A stretch of 64,000 nucleotides of DNA from Meandrina meandrites (GCA_963693305.1 OY855907.1:33080301-33144300), one strand, 5' to 3'; positions 21,515-33,831 are shown, numbered from the stretch's first letter. Made by a program: numbers and translations. The notes: generated from the letters alone by a model not told the origin.

Positions 21515-22262
21515 AGTTTGGCCATCCTTCCTTCATTCCTTCAGTCGATCAGATGTAAACAAAAGGTCGTTGACAGATGGTTGGCAGACCTACATGTAAC
21601 GCTACGCTCAGTTTGACGTTGCGGTTTAATTAAGACCGATGACAGACCATTGTACTTTAGGCGCTGATGGTTTTGTTTTGATGGGTATTTGATGATGATA
21701 TTGAAAATCGATTGTGAACATATTTTATTTTTATTTTACCTTAAATCAGGTGTATGTTGTTTCTGCCCTGTAGAAAAATCAACAGAATTTTCTTAAGTTT
21801 GCATGTGACGGTGAAAGCGAAATTGAAAGCGAAGTTTGTGTAATCACCAGCTGACAGAAGATTATCAGTGTCACGCGACAAAGGTCAACCTAGCCGATTT
21901 CAAAATAAATTTTATGCGACGCTTAATCTTCACAGCAATCAAAGAATGCAAGATCAATTAAACTTATCATGCTCATGGCACTATCAAAACACATTCCGGA
22001 AATTGAACGTCAATCGTACACGCTGTACAGGGAAAAGAGTGTACACACGCTAGCACGAAAACACGCAAACTTGAATTTGTCTGCTTGGAGCTTGCTTCTT
22101 TTACAACCAATGCAAAACAAAATTAAAAACAACGTAAATCCGTATAGATCTTTACAAGTGATGCACGTTCGACTTCGACGATTTATTCGTCACTTGTCAA
22201 ATAAAAGCGACATGACCTCGCACGAACACATTAAACGTGACGTCAACGCTTAAAAAACAGTC
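21515..22262 (+). repeat. Repeat R2, copy 1 (upstream of zinc-finger gene B)
   Basis: About 750 bp; its reverse complement recurs at 28850-29560 and, in part, at 27890-28345. Landmarks are CAGTCGATCAGATGTAAAC, GACGGTGAAAGCGAAATTG, GTGTCACGCGACAAAGGTC and GGAAAAGAGTGTACAC. The right end lies within about 10 bp of the putative first exon of gene B. No long frame; class unknown. Confidence 0.8.
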
Positions 22263-22269
22263 GTGGCCT

Positions 22270-22403
22270 CATAGCGCCCTTTGATTGTGGGAGGCCGCCA
22301 AGCGCTTTTCAGCTTTCATCGCGTTGTTCCTTGCGTTGCTCTTGTACTCTGGGCGGCGGTGATCTCTCGGTACGGTGAAACTTACTTGAAATCAAAACTC
22401 CAG
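22270..22403 (+). other. Non-coding first exon of zinc-finger gene B
   Basis: Ends ATCAAAACTCCAG|GTATGTG like gene A. GGGAGGCCGCCAAG resembles GGGAGGCCACCAAG in gene C and GTGAGGCTGCCAAG in gene A. The start is approximate. An intron of about 8.3 kb separates it from the coding exon at 30741. Confidence 0.65.
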
Positions 22404-23146
22404 GTATGTGTAGTTCAGTGTATTGCTATTTAATGTACAAGTGTTATACAAAACTTAAATCGTTCCATACGGGCACTTTCGTGATCAAGAGCTTCGTTTG
22501 CTTTGAAGACTTTGAGCGTTGCCCGGAATGATCTAAATACAATAAGCTAAATAATAAACGTTAAACCTTTTCATGTGCTGAACTCGTCAGCCAGGGGAAA
22601 ACAATGACTTCCCAAGTTGAACATGCACTTAATGGAATGAATAGAATACTACTTGATTAGGCTGAACTTAAACTATCTGCATTTCACTCTGCTCTTGCAA
22701 TAAGACTTGACAACGCGATTACTTGCAGCTTTAGGCGATGTCGCACGGTCGCCCCAATTTACGTCGCCCTCTATTTCAAAGTACCAGCCGATGTAGTCAC
22801 TCTTTGCTCACGCTTAAAGAACGAGGAATTTACATGGTTTCTACGACTGTTTTTGCGTATGAAAAAGAGGGAGTTTAGGTGTGTGTGAGAAATTTGTGGC
22901 TGTAGGTCGGTCCTTCCTTCGCTGGCGTCGGTCGTCTATATAAACAAAAGGTAATGACAGATGGTTGACAGACCTGACGCGACTCTCGTAGTTTCTGGTG
23001 TTTTAGGTGTGACATTTGCGGATGGTTTAAGGTATTACGTACGGGTGAAGGGTAAAAAAAAATTTTTCTCGCAGCTTGGCTTATTTTGTAGTTTATGTGT
23101 AGTTATGTCATTATTCACAGATTAGGGGCTTGCTGTCCCCTCTTTT

Positions 23147-23570
23147 AGGGGAATGCACAATGTGCGAGCCAGTGAGCCATGCGAGGCAGAGCTGCGAGGC
23201 ACTTGAAAACACATTGGTTAGCCTAAATAGCACTCCAGTTAGCCTAAATAGCACTTCGGTTAGCCTACAGTTAGCTCTTAGGTAGCTTGCGGTTAGCTTT
23301 TATATTGGGATAAGGGATTTCTTGCTTGCCCGGTTCACATGGCTTGCGAGTCATGCGAGGCAAGCGAGCCATTTCGGTTAGCCTAAATAACACATTGGTT
23401 AGCCTAGCAACACTCCGGTTAGCCAAAAAAGCACTTCGGTTAGCCTACAGATCGTATAGGTAGCCTTTTTATTGGTATTTTTAAGTGCCTCGCAGGTCTG
23501 CCTCGCATGGCTCGCATGACTCGCTGGCTCGCATATTGTACACACTCCTCTTTTTGGAGAGAGTGAAGGC
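23147..23570. mobile_element. MITE with GCGAGCC-rich inverted ends
   Basis: AATGTGCGAGCCAGTGAGCC on the left is the reverse of GGCTCGCATATT and neighbours on the right, and GCGAGGCACTT is shared by both arms. The interior holds five or more imperfect CGGTTAGCCTAAATAGCACT repeats. Confidence 0.75.
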
Positions 23571-23631
23571 TAAAGTTTGTTGTTAAGGGCGCCATTTTGA
23601 GCCGCCGTTTTGAAATTTTGCGTGTACACCC

Positions 23632-23915
23632 TAGCCTGCAGTGCAGGCGTATTTCGTGAGCGCATTCGAATGCATTTTGATCGGGCGCCATCTTGGATTC
23701 TTACTCGAGAGAGGATTGGGGATAGGAAAAAAGTGTCCTAGGATAGTAGGAGTGAGGCAGAAAAGGAAGTGCCCCTCCCCCCTCTCGCTTTTCCTCGCTT
23801 CCAAGCCTCTCTCTGCCCTGGCGCCCTCATCCAACATGGCGGACATGGCGGCGAATCTACTCGATCGCGAACTAATACTACGCGCCCCCACGGAAAACGC
23901 CTGCACTGCAGGCTA
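23632..23915. mobile_element. Mutator-like MITE with 9-bp target duplication
   Basis: 284 bp with inverted ends TAGCCTGCAGTGCAGGCGT and ACGCCTGCACTGCAGGCTA. It is flanked by exact TGTACACCC duplications (23623-23631 and 23916-23924). A 9-bp duplication is the Mutator hallmark. Located in gene B intron 1. Confidence 0.88.
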
Positions 23916-23924
23916 TGTACACCC

Positions 23925-25829
23925 CTTTCCGGTCTCGCGCACTGCAGGATGCCATCGAAGCCAAAAGCAAAACAACAACAGGCATTGAAAGCAAATTAAA
24001 CTCCAAAAACGACCAGCTATAACAAAAACATCTACCAACAGAATTGTTTGTAATATTTTAATATTCTTTATGTCTCAAACGATGAAGAACCAAATAATTT
24101 AGCTAAATTTACACAGTCACGCAGCGAAATGCGTATCACAAATCATATAACAGATGAAAAGTCAAATAATTGACACATGTAGATTTAGACAAGTTTATAT
24201 CACAACTACTCGCATTATCATTCCATTGAATAAAAATCCCGCTTGCATTATATATATAAGAGTACCTTCACAAGTATCGAAAGCGGCCACATCGATCTTT
24301 GGTCTATGAGTCTTTGCTTCATTATACCCTCGGCCGGGCGATTCACTACTTCTCAACATTATAATTAAGCTATAATCGAATGCTGATTATGCCACAAAAG
24401 CAAAGAATAAACTACACGTACTACTCAAAGCTGGTTAAAGAAACCCAAATATCCATCTTTGAACTCTTTCCAGCAAATGAATCATTCCTGAGCATTTGAA
24501 CCAGCCAGAATATTTTTCATATTGTCGAAAACGATCGATCATACGAAAATACGCATCAAGTGGTTTGGTGCATTGAAGTTATGAGCTGTAAACACAAGAG
24601 AACGCCACTGTTGTCGCTGGATATTTCGCTTATCCTTCACAGTCTATTTCCAATAAAAGAATTACAAGATTATAAGCTGTATAACAGCAGAACTTGAATC
24701 TCCACAACGAAGCATAAAAAATACCCGCATGTATACTCGATATGTTATTCGAACACGCGCGATAGTTATGCGTAATGGCGAGTGCGCATTGTTACCGCTG
24801 ACAAAAAGATTGCAGTGCCATTGTTTATGCCGGTTGCTAGGGACTCTCCTTTTCTTTCTTTCTAGGACACGTAGCACGCTCAGAATACGTCACTTTCCTC
24901 GTTTCTTCCACGAAATACGTGTCCCAGAAGCCAATGCAGCATGGACAACCGAAAACAAACATGGCGGACAAAAATTGTGCGAAGGAGGACGCAAAAACAA
25001 GCAAAATTTGACGGATTCTTGGCACCTGTGGGGTGAAAATAAAAATATCTTCCACACGTTTTATTGAATTCTTCTGAAATTTGGCAGAGTTAACAAACCC
25101 AAATGGAGCTATGTTCCCTGACTTAGCCGACATGTATCATTGGTTTGGATCGATATTACGGTACGTCACATGTTTGGTTTAGAGAGGTTCAATCATTTTT
25201 TGTTTGATTAACATTTGGATGTCGGCTAAGTCACACAAGAAACCTTAACAGTCTTTTATCCTTCACTTTATTGAACTTGCTCGGCTCTGAGTTTTCACTT
25301 GTATTTGACCTCAATTCAGTGATTTTCAGCGTTGCTCAGCCGCAGGTCGAACCCTGAACGTTGCTCTTTTTGACTTGTAGTCCGATATATCATATTCAAG
25401 TCGGCAACTATTTCAGATCGTCCCGTTAAGAGGTTGTCCTTAATCATTTGGCATAAGTTTTTATGATGTAGATGAGTAAATAGAGCGAGAAATATTCACG
25501 ATGTTCTCCAGCAGCTTTCTTCATGTCTTTCATTCAGCTTTAAGGTGAACAGCATACCAGGGCACCAAAGATTTGCTGCCTTTTCATGCAATCGCTTCGT
25601 TTAAGTTGATATGAAACGTCCAGATCATGGACCCTGGGAATGAGGTTGGAGGCGACGTCGTCATTCATATGTACAGCGCACGCGCCTGCGAACCATGCCG
25701 CTAGCCACGATGACCATGAAAACTCGAACGCATGGTTTTCCAATTTTCTATGCTCGCATAAAAGCTATGGGGCTCTGCTCTGCGGCCCTTCAGGCCGCTG
25801 GGGAGCTCCGCTAAAATCCAAAACTAACT
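23925..25829. other. Gene B intron, no supported coding sequence
   Basis: AT-rich intron. A short inverted pair (CTTAGCCGACAT near 25122 and ATGTCGGCTAAG near 25219) and GCGGCCCTTCAGGCCGC near 25780 are the only structures noted. Confidence 0.4.
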
Positions 25830-25945
25830 AAAACATAATTCAGAAGATCAAATTTTCAGTAAATTTTCAGACAGTTGCAATTGGGCAAATGTTACGCCAA
25901 AAGACCCAGAACTATGGGACTCTTGTTAAATCTGTCAACCAAGTG
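25830..25945 (+). repeat. Repeat R1, partial copy
   Basis: Carries GAAGATCAAATTTTCAG, CGCCAAAAGACCC and AATCTGTCAACCA, then breaks off where other copies continue. Confidence 0.65.
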
Positions 25946-27587
25946 CAGCCACTTGGTGGCTGAAGGACGTTATTAAGTCCGGATGCCTGCAAATCAAGAG
26001 CAACTCTCGAAGAACTGAGGGCTGTTCTGACTTTTGTTTTGCACAATAGTGCTGTTTTGGCACTCGAGTGAATGTTGTCTTACAAAAGCCAGATCGATCC
26101 AAGCAGAAAGTCTAAGGGTGCATTTCTTTGGGAAAATCCAAAATTAGATCATTGATCTCAGAATTATCAGATCACACGGATACTTTGCTCCCAAAGAAAC
26201 AAAGAATCAGAAAATGGATTCTTGGCCATGACAACACCATAAACACATTTCGCACAGAACAAAATATCAGCACGAATTTATTTTCCGTCGAATGTATCCT
26301 AGCTTAAATATATTGAATTCAGTGTACAAAATCTTTCACAAAAATTACACGTTGAAATAGTTCTTCTTTAGCCTGGAGCACAATGTGGCAAAAACGCATC
26401 TGACAGCGAGGAATGTTTACAAAATGATCAATGCCAACTTTACTCATGGCATGATTTCAAAAGGATACAACTTCTGTAGGCACACGGTGGCTGTTCTAGA
26501 AAATTTGCATCCAGTTTAAAGTGACACTTCCTACTAATCAAGCTACCTTTCCTTTTTATTGTCAAGTAATTTTGTATTTTGATTCAAATAAGCGCTTGAA
26601 AACTTTTTGTATTACATGTACAGTGTTTACAAAGAGCAAACCTGCATTTTCACAGCAAAGGCCGCTGAGCCAATGTACTTTTCCAAATCCTTTCCCATAG
26701 AAACGGATGGATCAAGAATTCTACCAATCCGGATTTAGATATGATCTAATGTATCCCGCCAAAAACTTCGAACTTTCAAAAAGATTTTTTAGAATGACGA
26801 GTTCTATAATTATGCAAAATTTCAGGTTGCCAGTATCAACAGCAACAAATCAAAGGCACTATGTGCAACGACTGTTTTTTTTTTTGGAAGTGGCAATGAG
26901 CTACTGAACTCGGAAAATGAATGATTAATAAATGAGGATTATATTTATCAAATCGCAACGCGGTCTAACCTGCATCGCTTTAAACAAATCATACGTCACA
27001 CCTGACAACGTTGGAGTTCGGGGTCCAGATTATAGAAAATAACTCTAGTAAAAACTTCTACACAGATTCATTAGTAGCAAGCATAACAATATCAACTTAT
27101 TTGGTGGATAAAATAAAGCCACAGCAACTGGTTGTCCTTTGTGGCTCGTTGCCCAACAAATGAGTGGCCTGTAATCTCCAGCAAACTCAACATTATAGCT
27201 GTCAAATATTGTATCCTACAAACGGCAACAACGGTCAAACAAAATGAAGCAGAATTAGAAATAAATTTTATTAAACACTAATTTTGTAGAACATTACCAG
27301 ATAAAACCAAATTCATTATGCTTATACATTGTGATGACTGATTTCGAAAGACATTAAAACTCCAGTGTAAATATTACAACGACAGCTTCACGCGCGTTCT
27401 GTCAAAATTCTAATAATTTCCCAAGCCTTCACGAACGTCGAGCCTAGCCGTGGGCGATTGCTGAATTTCTTGATGCTTCGCTTAATACTAGAAGAAACCT
27501 CGGGAACTCAACTTTGTTAATGTACATAGATAAAAGCGATTGCACTGTAGAAACGTCTACATTCGCACCCTAGACTGTTACAGGCCG
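25946..27587. other. Gene B intron, no supported coding sequence
   Basis: GGGTGCATTTCTTTGGG near 26115 and CCCAAAGAAAC near 26191 look like the inverted ends of a short MITE. The remainder is unremarkable AT-rich DNA. Confidence 0.4.
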
Positions 27588-27745
27588 GAACACGAAATTG
27601 TCAAGCCAAAAGACCCGAAAGTATGGGAGCCGCGTTACGTCTGTCAACCATCTGTCAACCCGTTTTGTATTCACGATAAAAATAGATCTTTCGCAATAAT
27701 TTGTACAACCACAAGCCTGCGGGATGCCGTTTTGGAGCCATTGCG
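27588..27745 (+). repeat. Repeat R1, copy
   Basis: CCAAAAGACCCGAAA, GTCTGTCAACCATCTGTCAA, TTTCGCAATAATTTGT and CCACAAGCCTGCGGGA occur in the same order as at 21222. Confidence 0.7.
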
Positions 27746-27889
27746 TTGATTACAGTCAGTACAGTCGGCCAGGTTCTGATATCATGACAAGATGGTCTGT
27801 TATCGCTGCCATTTTGAGGGCTATCATCCAAGGAACAACAGTTTTAATCAGCCACCTGACGTCGTAAAAGGAGTGGAAATCGAGTAAGT

Positions 27890-28345
27890 CAATTCGTTGT
27901 TTTATACGGCCAGCGATTACACAAACTTCGCTTTCAATTTCGCTTTCTCCGTCACATGCAGACTAAAATAATCAAAGGGCTGTTTTTTAAGCGATGACGT
28001 CATCGTTTAATGTGTTCGTGCGAGTTCTTGTCGCTTTTATTTAACAAGTGACGAATTTTCGTCGAAGTCAAACGTGCATCACTTGTAAAGATCTATATGG
28101 ATTTACGTTGTTTTTTATTTTGTTTTGCATTGGTTGTAAAAGAAGCAAGCTCCAAGCAGACAAATTCAAGTTTGCGTGTTTTCGTGCTAGCGTGTGTACA
28201 CTCTTTTCCCTGTACAGCGTGTACGATTGACGTTCAATTTCCGGAATGTGTTTTGATAGTATAGTGCCATGCGCATGATAAGTTCGAAATCGGCTGCGTT
28301 GACCTTTGTCGCGTGACACTGATAATCTTCTGTCAGCTAGCGATT
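27890..28345 (-). repeat. Repeat R2, copy 2 (inverted)
   Basis: Minus-orientation partial copy of 21515-22262 with internal losses. It keeps CTTGTAAAGATCTATATGG, AAAGAAGCAAGCTCCAAGC and GACCTTTGTCGCGTGACAC. Confidence 0.75.
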
Positions 28346-28849
28346 ACACAAACTTCGCTTTCAAGTCTGATTTTGTGGTGAACTCAATGGCACGTGGAAC
28401 GACTTTTTGGTGGAATTCAATTGCGTGTATATCTGGATAACTTTGGGGGCAAGTTGTTTCTATGTATTTTTCTATTCGTGTTTGAAAACATATGATCACT
28501 TTTAACGATCCGCGCAACGTCTTTTATTTTAATATGCTTTTAAAATATGACTTTGCCTGTCTTCTGCGACCGCTATTTTGGTTGCTTATACTGTGAAAAT
28601 TGTTGTTCCTCTTTTACTTGCGGCAGGGTCCTCTGGCTTTTGGGATAGGTAGTCTTCTGCTAGGAATAAATCTCGCTCCAGATTTTATCACGTCGTTGAA
28701 ACTCGAGTGTTCTCCTCTGCGACCTGTGCTGATGATTTTGCTTGCATGCGATGAGCATTTATCTGTTGTGGGTTATAAAACTCAGCAAGGGTACTTCTTA
28801 ACTCCGAGGCCTATAAAAGGTGTTTGAAATGCGTTGATTTAGGTTGTCG

Positions 28850-29560
28850 CTGTGAAGCACACGATGTAATTGTTCCTTCTTGTCGCTTCTATTTAACAAC
28901 TGACGAATTAAATCGTCGACGTCGAACGTGCATCACTTGTAAAGATCTATATGGAATTAGGTTGTTTTTCATTTTGTTTTGCATTGGTTGTAAAAGAAGC
29001 AAGCTCCAAGCAGACAAATTCAAGTTTGCGTGTTTTTCGTGCTAGTGTGTGTACACTCTTTTCCCTGTACAGCGTGTACGATTGACGTTCAATTTCCGGA
29101 ATGTGTTTTGATAGTGCCATGAGCATGATCTTGCATTCTTTGATTGCTGTGAAGATTAAGCGTGGCATAAAATTTATTTTGAAATCGGCTAGGTTGACCT
29201 TTGTCGCGTGACACTGATAATCTTCTGTCAGCTGGCGATTACACAAACTTCGCTTTCAATTTCGCTTTCACCGTCACATGCAAACTTAAGAGAATTCTGT
29301 TGATTTTTCTATAGGGCAGAAACAACATACACCTGTTTTAAGGTAAAATAAAAATAAAATATGTTCACAATCGATTTTCAAATTATCATCACATACCCAT
29401 CGAAACAAAACCATTAGCACGTAAAGTACAGTGGTCTGTCATCGGTCTTAATTAAACCGCAACGTCAAACTGAGAGTGGCGTTACATGTAGGTCTGCCAA
29501 CCATCTGTCAACGGCCTTTTGTTTACATCTGATCGACTGAAGGAGTGAAGGAAGGATGGC
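28850..29560 (-). repeat. Repeat R2, copy 3 (inverted)
   Basis: Minus-orientation copy of 21515-22262, almost full length, from the ACGTGCATCACTTGT block to TTACATCTGATCGACTG. With copy 1 it forms an inverted repeat spanning about 8 kb. Confidence 0.8.
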
Positions 29561-29803
29561 TTCAAATCGCCACTCAATCCGAAACTCCTGTTTTGCATAC
29601 GCAAAAACAGTCGTAAAAATGAATGAAGGTGAGCGTTTTGGGGTCACTTGGTGCCCACCGTGTGTACATCCTGGCTACAGCTTGGAAAATGGAATTTCTT
29701 TGCATCTTGTTCCCTGCATGACATTATTTTTATAATACCCTAAAATAAGCCCTGGGCTGACATCTGTTCAAAAATTTATTATGCCTCTTCCAGGTAGCCT
29801 GTG

Positions 29804-30305
29804 TACAGCCATCCTGCTCCCCTCGAAAAAATTGGTCTGGGAACGTCTGTGAGACAATTTCTGCAAATGTGGGCAGAGTTTATCTCTACTTTGATGTCCA
29901 ACGATGATACTTCTTGCTTTTCGTTGAATGCTGTACTCTAGCCAGCGTCTACCAAATTTTTGTCACACCTATTGACTAAACAATTTCTGCAGAGAACACA
30001 AATAATTAAGATGAACGCAACTGAATTAAGATGAACTCAACTGCTCACAGCATGTCAACTCACGCGCCAACTGGAATGATTTGGAATTACTCCAGCTAAC
30101 ACATAACACCCCCAAAAATTTAAGCCAGTCAAAACACAGTTTTGGTATTATGTAGAATAAATTAAAATAATTTAAGTGAAAGCCAATCAGGTAACTTCCC
30201 ACATGTTGCAGGGAAACCGCCCGCCGCGGAACACAATTAACGCCGCCATAGCACAGACGTTCCCTCCCCGATTTTTTTTAGGGGAGCGGGACAGCTGTAC
30301 ACAGT
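29804..30305. mobile_element. MITE with TGTACAGC..CCCGCTCCCCT ends
   Basis: TGTACAGCCATCCTGCTCCCC on the left pairs with GGGGAGCGGGACAGCTGTACA on the right. A solo copy of the end is at 2948 (TGTACAGCCGTCCCGCTCCC). A G run follows just outside at 30321-30337. Confidence 0.7.
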
Positions 30306-30746
30306 CTACTTTCAGGGTGGTGGGGGGGGGGGGGGGGTAGTTTTGAGGACGGCAAGAATGGATGGGGGATGGGGGGATTTTTTGCAGATAGAAAAATGCA
30401 GATCTAGAATGTTTGGGTTGATTAATTGCCTTTAGTAAAATTATTGAATTTCTATTCACCCTGTTCCCTGCATGACATTATTTTACATGCCCTAAAATAA
30501 GGCCTGGGCTGACATCTGTTCAAATAATTTATCATGCCACTTTCTTTACTTTTAGTAAAATTATAGTGAAATGTTAAATTAAAGGTTTGCGTAATAGTCC
30601 ACTGGTCAGCCTCTTACCAGTTGGGATTCTAAAGATGTCATGCTAATTTTTTTGTCATATTTCAGTTCTTTGTTATGCACATTTGATCATACTCACATTA
30701 AATTTGCACTGTGTAAAATAATATTGTTATTTAATTACAGATTGTC

Positions 30747-32909
30747 ATGATGAACCCAAAGGAGGAATGCTTCCAGTGTACTCAGTGTGAATGTTCTTTT
30801 ACAGATGCAAGAAGTCTTGAACTTCACCAAAAAACACATACATGTAGTGCTGCAAAGTCCTATGTTTGTCCACAATGTGGCAAGTCATTTAGATGCCCAT
30901 CAAATCTAAGGGCACACAAATTTATTCACAGTTCTGAAAAAACATTTAACTGTGAATTGTGTGACAAGTGGTTTAGGCAACCTGCAGCCCTTAGCAGGCA
31001 CAGGCAAAGTCATTATGGCATCAAGTTCCAGTGTTCAGTATGTGAGTTGTACCTTTCAGACTCATCTTCACTGAGGAGGCATCATGAAAGGAGGCATACA
31101 TGTACTAGAGAGAAGCCTTTCAAATGCACACAGTGTGACAAGGCATTTGCCTGTTCAAGTTATCTTGCATTTCATAAGTTGACACACACTGGTGTAAAGT
31201 CTTACAAGTGCAATCATTGCGATAAACAATTTACAAGGTCGTCACATCTTTCAGTGCATCTAAGAATTCATACAGGTGTGAAGCTTTACAAATGTACTCA
31301 GTGTAACAAAGATTTTAATGTGAAATCTCATCTTGTTCGCCATAAGAGGACTCACAGTGGCGAGAAACCCTATGGATGTACAGAGTGTGAGAAGAAATTT
31401 ACAGACTTGTCAGGACTTCGGAGACATAAAAGGATTCATACTGGTGAGAGACCTTACAAATGTACACAGTGTGACAGAACATTTGTGTGTTCAAAATCTC
31501 TTGCGTCACATAAAGTGACACATACTGATATAAAATCTTACAAGTGCAATCACTGTGATAAGCAATTTAAACGTTCATGTGATCTTTCAGTGCATAACAG
31601 AATACACACTGGTGTCAAACCCTACAAATGTACTGAGTGTGATAAGGAATTCTCTGTCAGATCTTCTTTTGTTTGCCATATGAGGATTCACAGTGGCGAG
31701 AAACCATATGGATGTACTGAGTGTGAGAAGAAATTTTCAGATCCATCAGCACTTCGGAGTCATAAAAGGATTCATACTGGTGAGAGACCTTACAAATGTA
31801 CACAGTGTGACAGAACATTTGTGTGTTCAAAATCTCTTGCGTCACATAAAGTGACACATACTGATATAAAATCTTACAAGTGCAATCACTGTGATAAGCA
31901 ATTTAAACGTTCATGTGATCTTTCAGTGCATAACAGAATACATACTGGTGTCAAACCCTACAAATGTACTGAGTGTGATAAGGAATTTTCTGTCAGATCT
32001 TCTTTTGTTTGCCATATGAGGATTCACAGTGGTGAGAAACCATATGGATGTACTGAGTGTGAGAAGAAATTTTCAGATCCATCAGCACTTCGGAGTCATA
32101 AAAGGATTCATACTGGTGAGAAATCTTACAAGTGCACTCATTGTGATAAACAATGTGCTCGAAGCTCATCTCTTGAACTACACCTAAGAACACACGCTCG
32201 TGTTGGCCCTTACAAGTGCAGTGTGTGTAATAAGTGTTTTGTAGATTCTTCCTCTCTGGCTGAACATAAGGACAGTCACAAGAAATTTAAATGCAGTCAG
32301 TGTGGGAAATGTTTCAAAAATGAATGTCATCTCAGGAAGCACTTGTATTCACATACTGATGAGCGAACCTTCAAATGTGGTCAGTGCGAAAAAGTTTTCA
32401 AGTCAGAAGATCACGTCAAGAGGCATATGTCATCTCACACTGATGTTCGACCCTTTAAATGCAGTCACTGTGAAAAAGCTTTCAAGTTAAAAGATCATCT
32501 CAACAGGCATATGTTATCTCACACTGATGTTCGACCCTTTAAATGCAGTCACTGCAACAAAGCTTTCAAGTTAAAAGACGGCCTCAAGAAACATTTGGTA
32601 TCTCACACTGATGATAAACCCCATAAATGTACCCAGTGTGAGAAGGCTTTTAAATCAAAAAGTAATCTCAAGTCACACATGTTGTATCACACTGGCAAGC
32701 TACCTTTCAAGTGCAGTTTGTGTGGAAAAGGGTGTTTATACCGCCGTCATCTCCAAATCCATATGATGTCACATTCTGATTCTGAGCGACCATTCAAGTG
32801 TGATCAGTGTGAGAAAGCTTTCAAGTTGAAAGGCCATCTCAAGAAGCATATGTTATCACACACCAAAGATAAACCTCTATTTGTTACCGTAACAGGTGTA
32901 CTTGTCTGA
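30747..32909 (+). CDS. C2H2 zinc-finger protein B (25 fingers)
   Basis: 720 aa in one exon starting after TTAATTACAG (exon start 30741). Two ATGs in tandem (30747, 30750); the second aligns with the gene A start. The protein is essentially 25 C2H2 fingers joined by TGEKPY/TGVKPY/TDVRPF-type linkers, with no separate effector domain; all fingers keep the two-cysteine, two-histidine pattern. Fingers 9-12 and 13-16 are an almost identical tandem duplication (336 bp). Gene C is the closest downstream paralog and gene A the upstream one. Probably a nuclear sequence-specific DNA-binding protein; the target is unknown. The non-coding first exon lies about 8.3 kb upstream. Confidence 0.93.
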   Translation: MMNPKEECFQCTQCECSFTDARSLELHQKTHTCSAAKSYVCPQCGKSFRCPSNLRAHKFIHSSEKTFNCELCDKWFRQPAALSRHRQSHYGIKFQCSVCELYLSDSSSLRRHHERRHTCTREKPFKCTQCDKAFACSSYLAFHKLTHTGVKSYKCNHCDKQFTRSSHLSVHLRIHTGVKLYKCTQCNKDFNVKSHLVRHKRTHSGEKPYGCTECEKKFTDLSGLRRHKRIHTGERPYKCTQCDRTFVCSKSLASHKVTHTDIKSYKCNHCDKQFKRSCDLSVHNRIHTGVKPYKCTECDKEFSVRSSFVCHMRIHSGEKPYGCTECEKKFSDPSALRSHKRIHTGERPYKCTQCDRTFVCSKSLASHKVTHTDIKSYKCNHCDKQFKRSCDLSVHNRIHTGVKPYKCTECDKEFSVRSSFVCHMRIHSGEKPYGCTECEKKFSDPSALRSHKRIHTGEKSYKCTHCDKQCARSSSLELHLRTHARVGPYKCSVCNKCFVDSSSLAEHKDSHKKFKCSQCGKCFKNECHLRKHLYSHTDERTFKCGQCEKVFKSEDHVKRHMSSHTDVRPFKCSHCEKAFKLKDHLNRHMLSHTDVRPFKCSHCNKAFKLKDGLKKHLVSHTDDKPHKCTQCEKAFKSKSNLKSHMLYHTGKLPFKCSLCGKGCLYRRHLQIHMMSHSDSERPFKCDQCEKAFKLKGHLKKHMLSHTKDKPLFVTVTGVLV
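31446..32117 (+). repeat. Tandem 336-bp duplication of four zinc fingers
   Basis: Unit 1 is 31446-31781 and unit 2 is 31782-32117. They encode the same four fingers (CDRTFVCSKSL, CDKQFKRSCDL, CDKEFSVRSSF, CEKKFSDPSAL) and are almost identical at DNA level, which suggests a recent unequal exchange. Confidence 0.92.
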
Positions 32910-33603
32910 AAGATTGTCTGAAACAGCTGGTAGAGAAGTAAAGTTTTGAGGGCAAAACTGTTTGAGTGTACACATTGTGACAAGTGTTTTAGGCAGCAAC
33001 ATCAAGGCACACGTGGCTACCCCTTCTGCAGCAATCTGCATGAGCCCTTAATTACTGTGCTGCTGTGGCCTTTGCACCTGCCAAACTGAACCTCTGTGCC
33101 TGATGATCTCATCAGAAGAAAATTCAAAAACAGGCAAGGCAGTTGAAGTGTACAACTGCTTAGGGCTTGCTAGAATTACATCTGTCCCTCATAATCCTCC
33201 GTGAGGAAAAAGATCGCGGCAGTACATTTTACCACAATACCTTGGGAACCTAACACAGCCCATATGGCACATGGAAAGCCATGATTTTGCGAAATACTTC
33301 ACTATACTAACAACACTATTCATGCTGTGTGCTGTGTGTTTTCATGAGCCCTTTAATGGTTTTCAGGTGCTAACCATTACAGGTAAATAATCAGTCGCCA
33401 TCTTTGTGCACACGGTGGATTGTGTTAAGGCATGGCTCCTGCCTTGTTTATGTAGCATTATTGTATAAACTAAGTGGAAATTTACAAAGGTTACAAAGTG
33501 GGAACTCTTAAACTTTGAAGACGAGTGAAACTTGATGATGAATGATGTCACTTGACTTGCTGTTATGGTTGCCTTTCACGAAAAGGCATATGATGAATAT
33601 TAA

Positions 33604-33609
33604 ATAAAC
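33604..33609 (+). terminator. Poly(A) signal, zinc-finger gene B
   Basis: AATAAA about 700 nt after the stop. The intervening DNA keeps decayed homology to the last fingers of gene A (CACATTGTGACAAGTGTTTT near 32970). Confidence 0.45.
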
Positions 33610-33831
33610 TGTGTTGCTGTTTTTTTTTTCTCACAACAATTTACAGAAAAGGAACACAGAAAAATGCAGAAAGTACAGAAAAAAATAATATTAATTCAAA
33701 GACAAAAAGGGAAATTACAGACAAACAAGTGTACATACAATTAACAATAAAAATAGGATATACAAAATTACAAATAACAAAGGTTACAAAGGCCATAAAG
33801 AAACCTAAATATTTTATAGCAGTATGACTTG

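Noticed and set aside
33620..33830. LINE 3' end
   Set aside because: A-rich, repeat-like wording (ACAAATAACAAAGG) but no reverse-transcriptase remnant or tail duplication.
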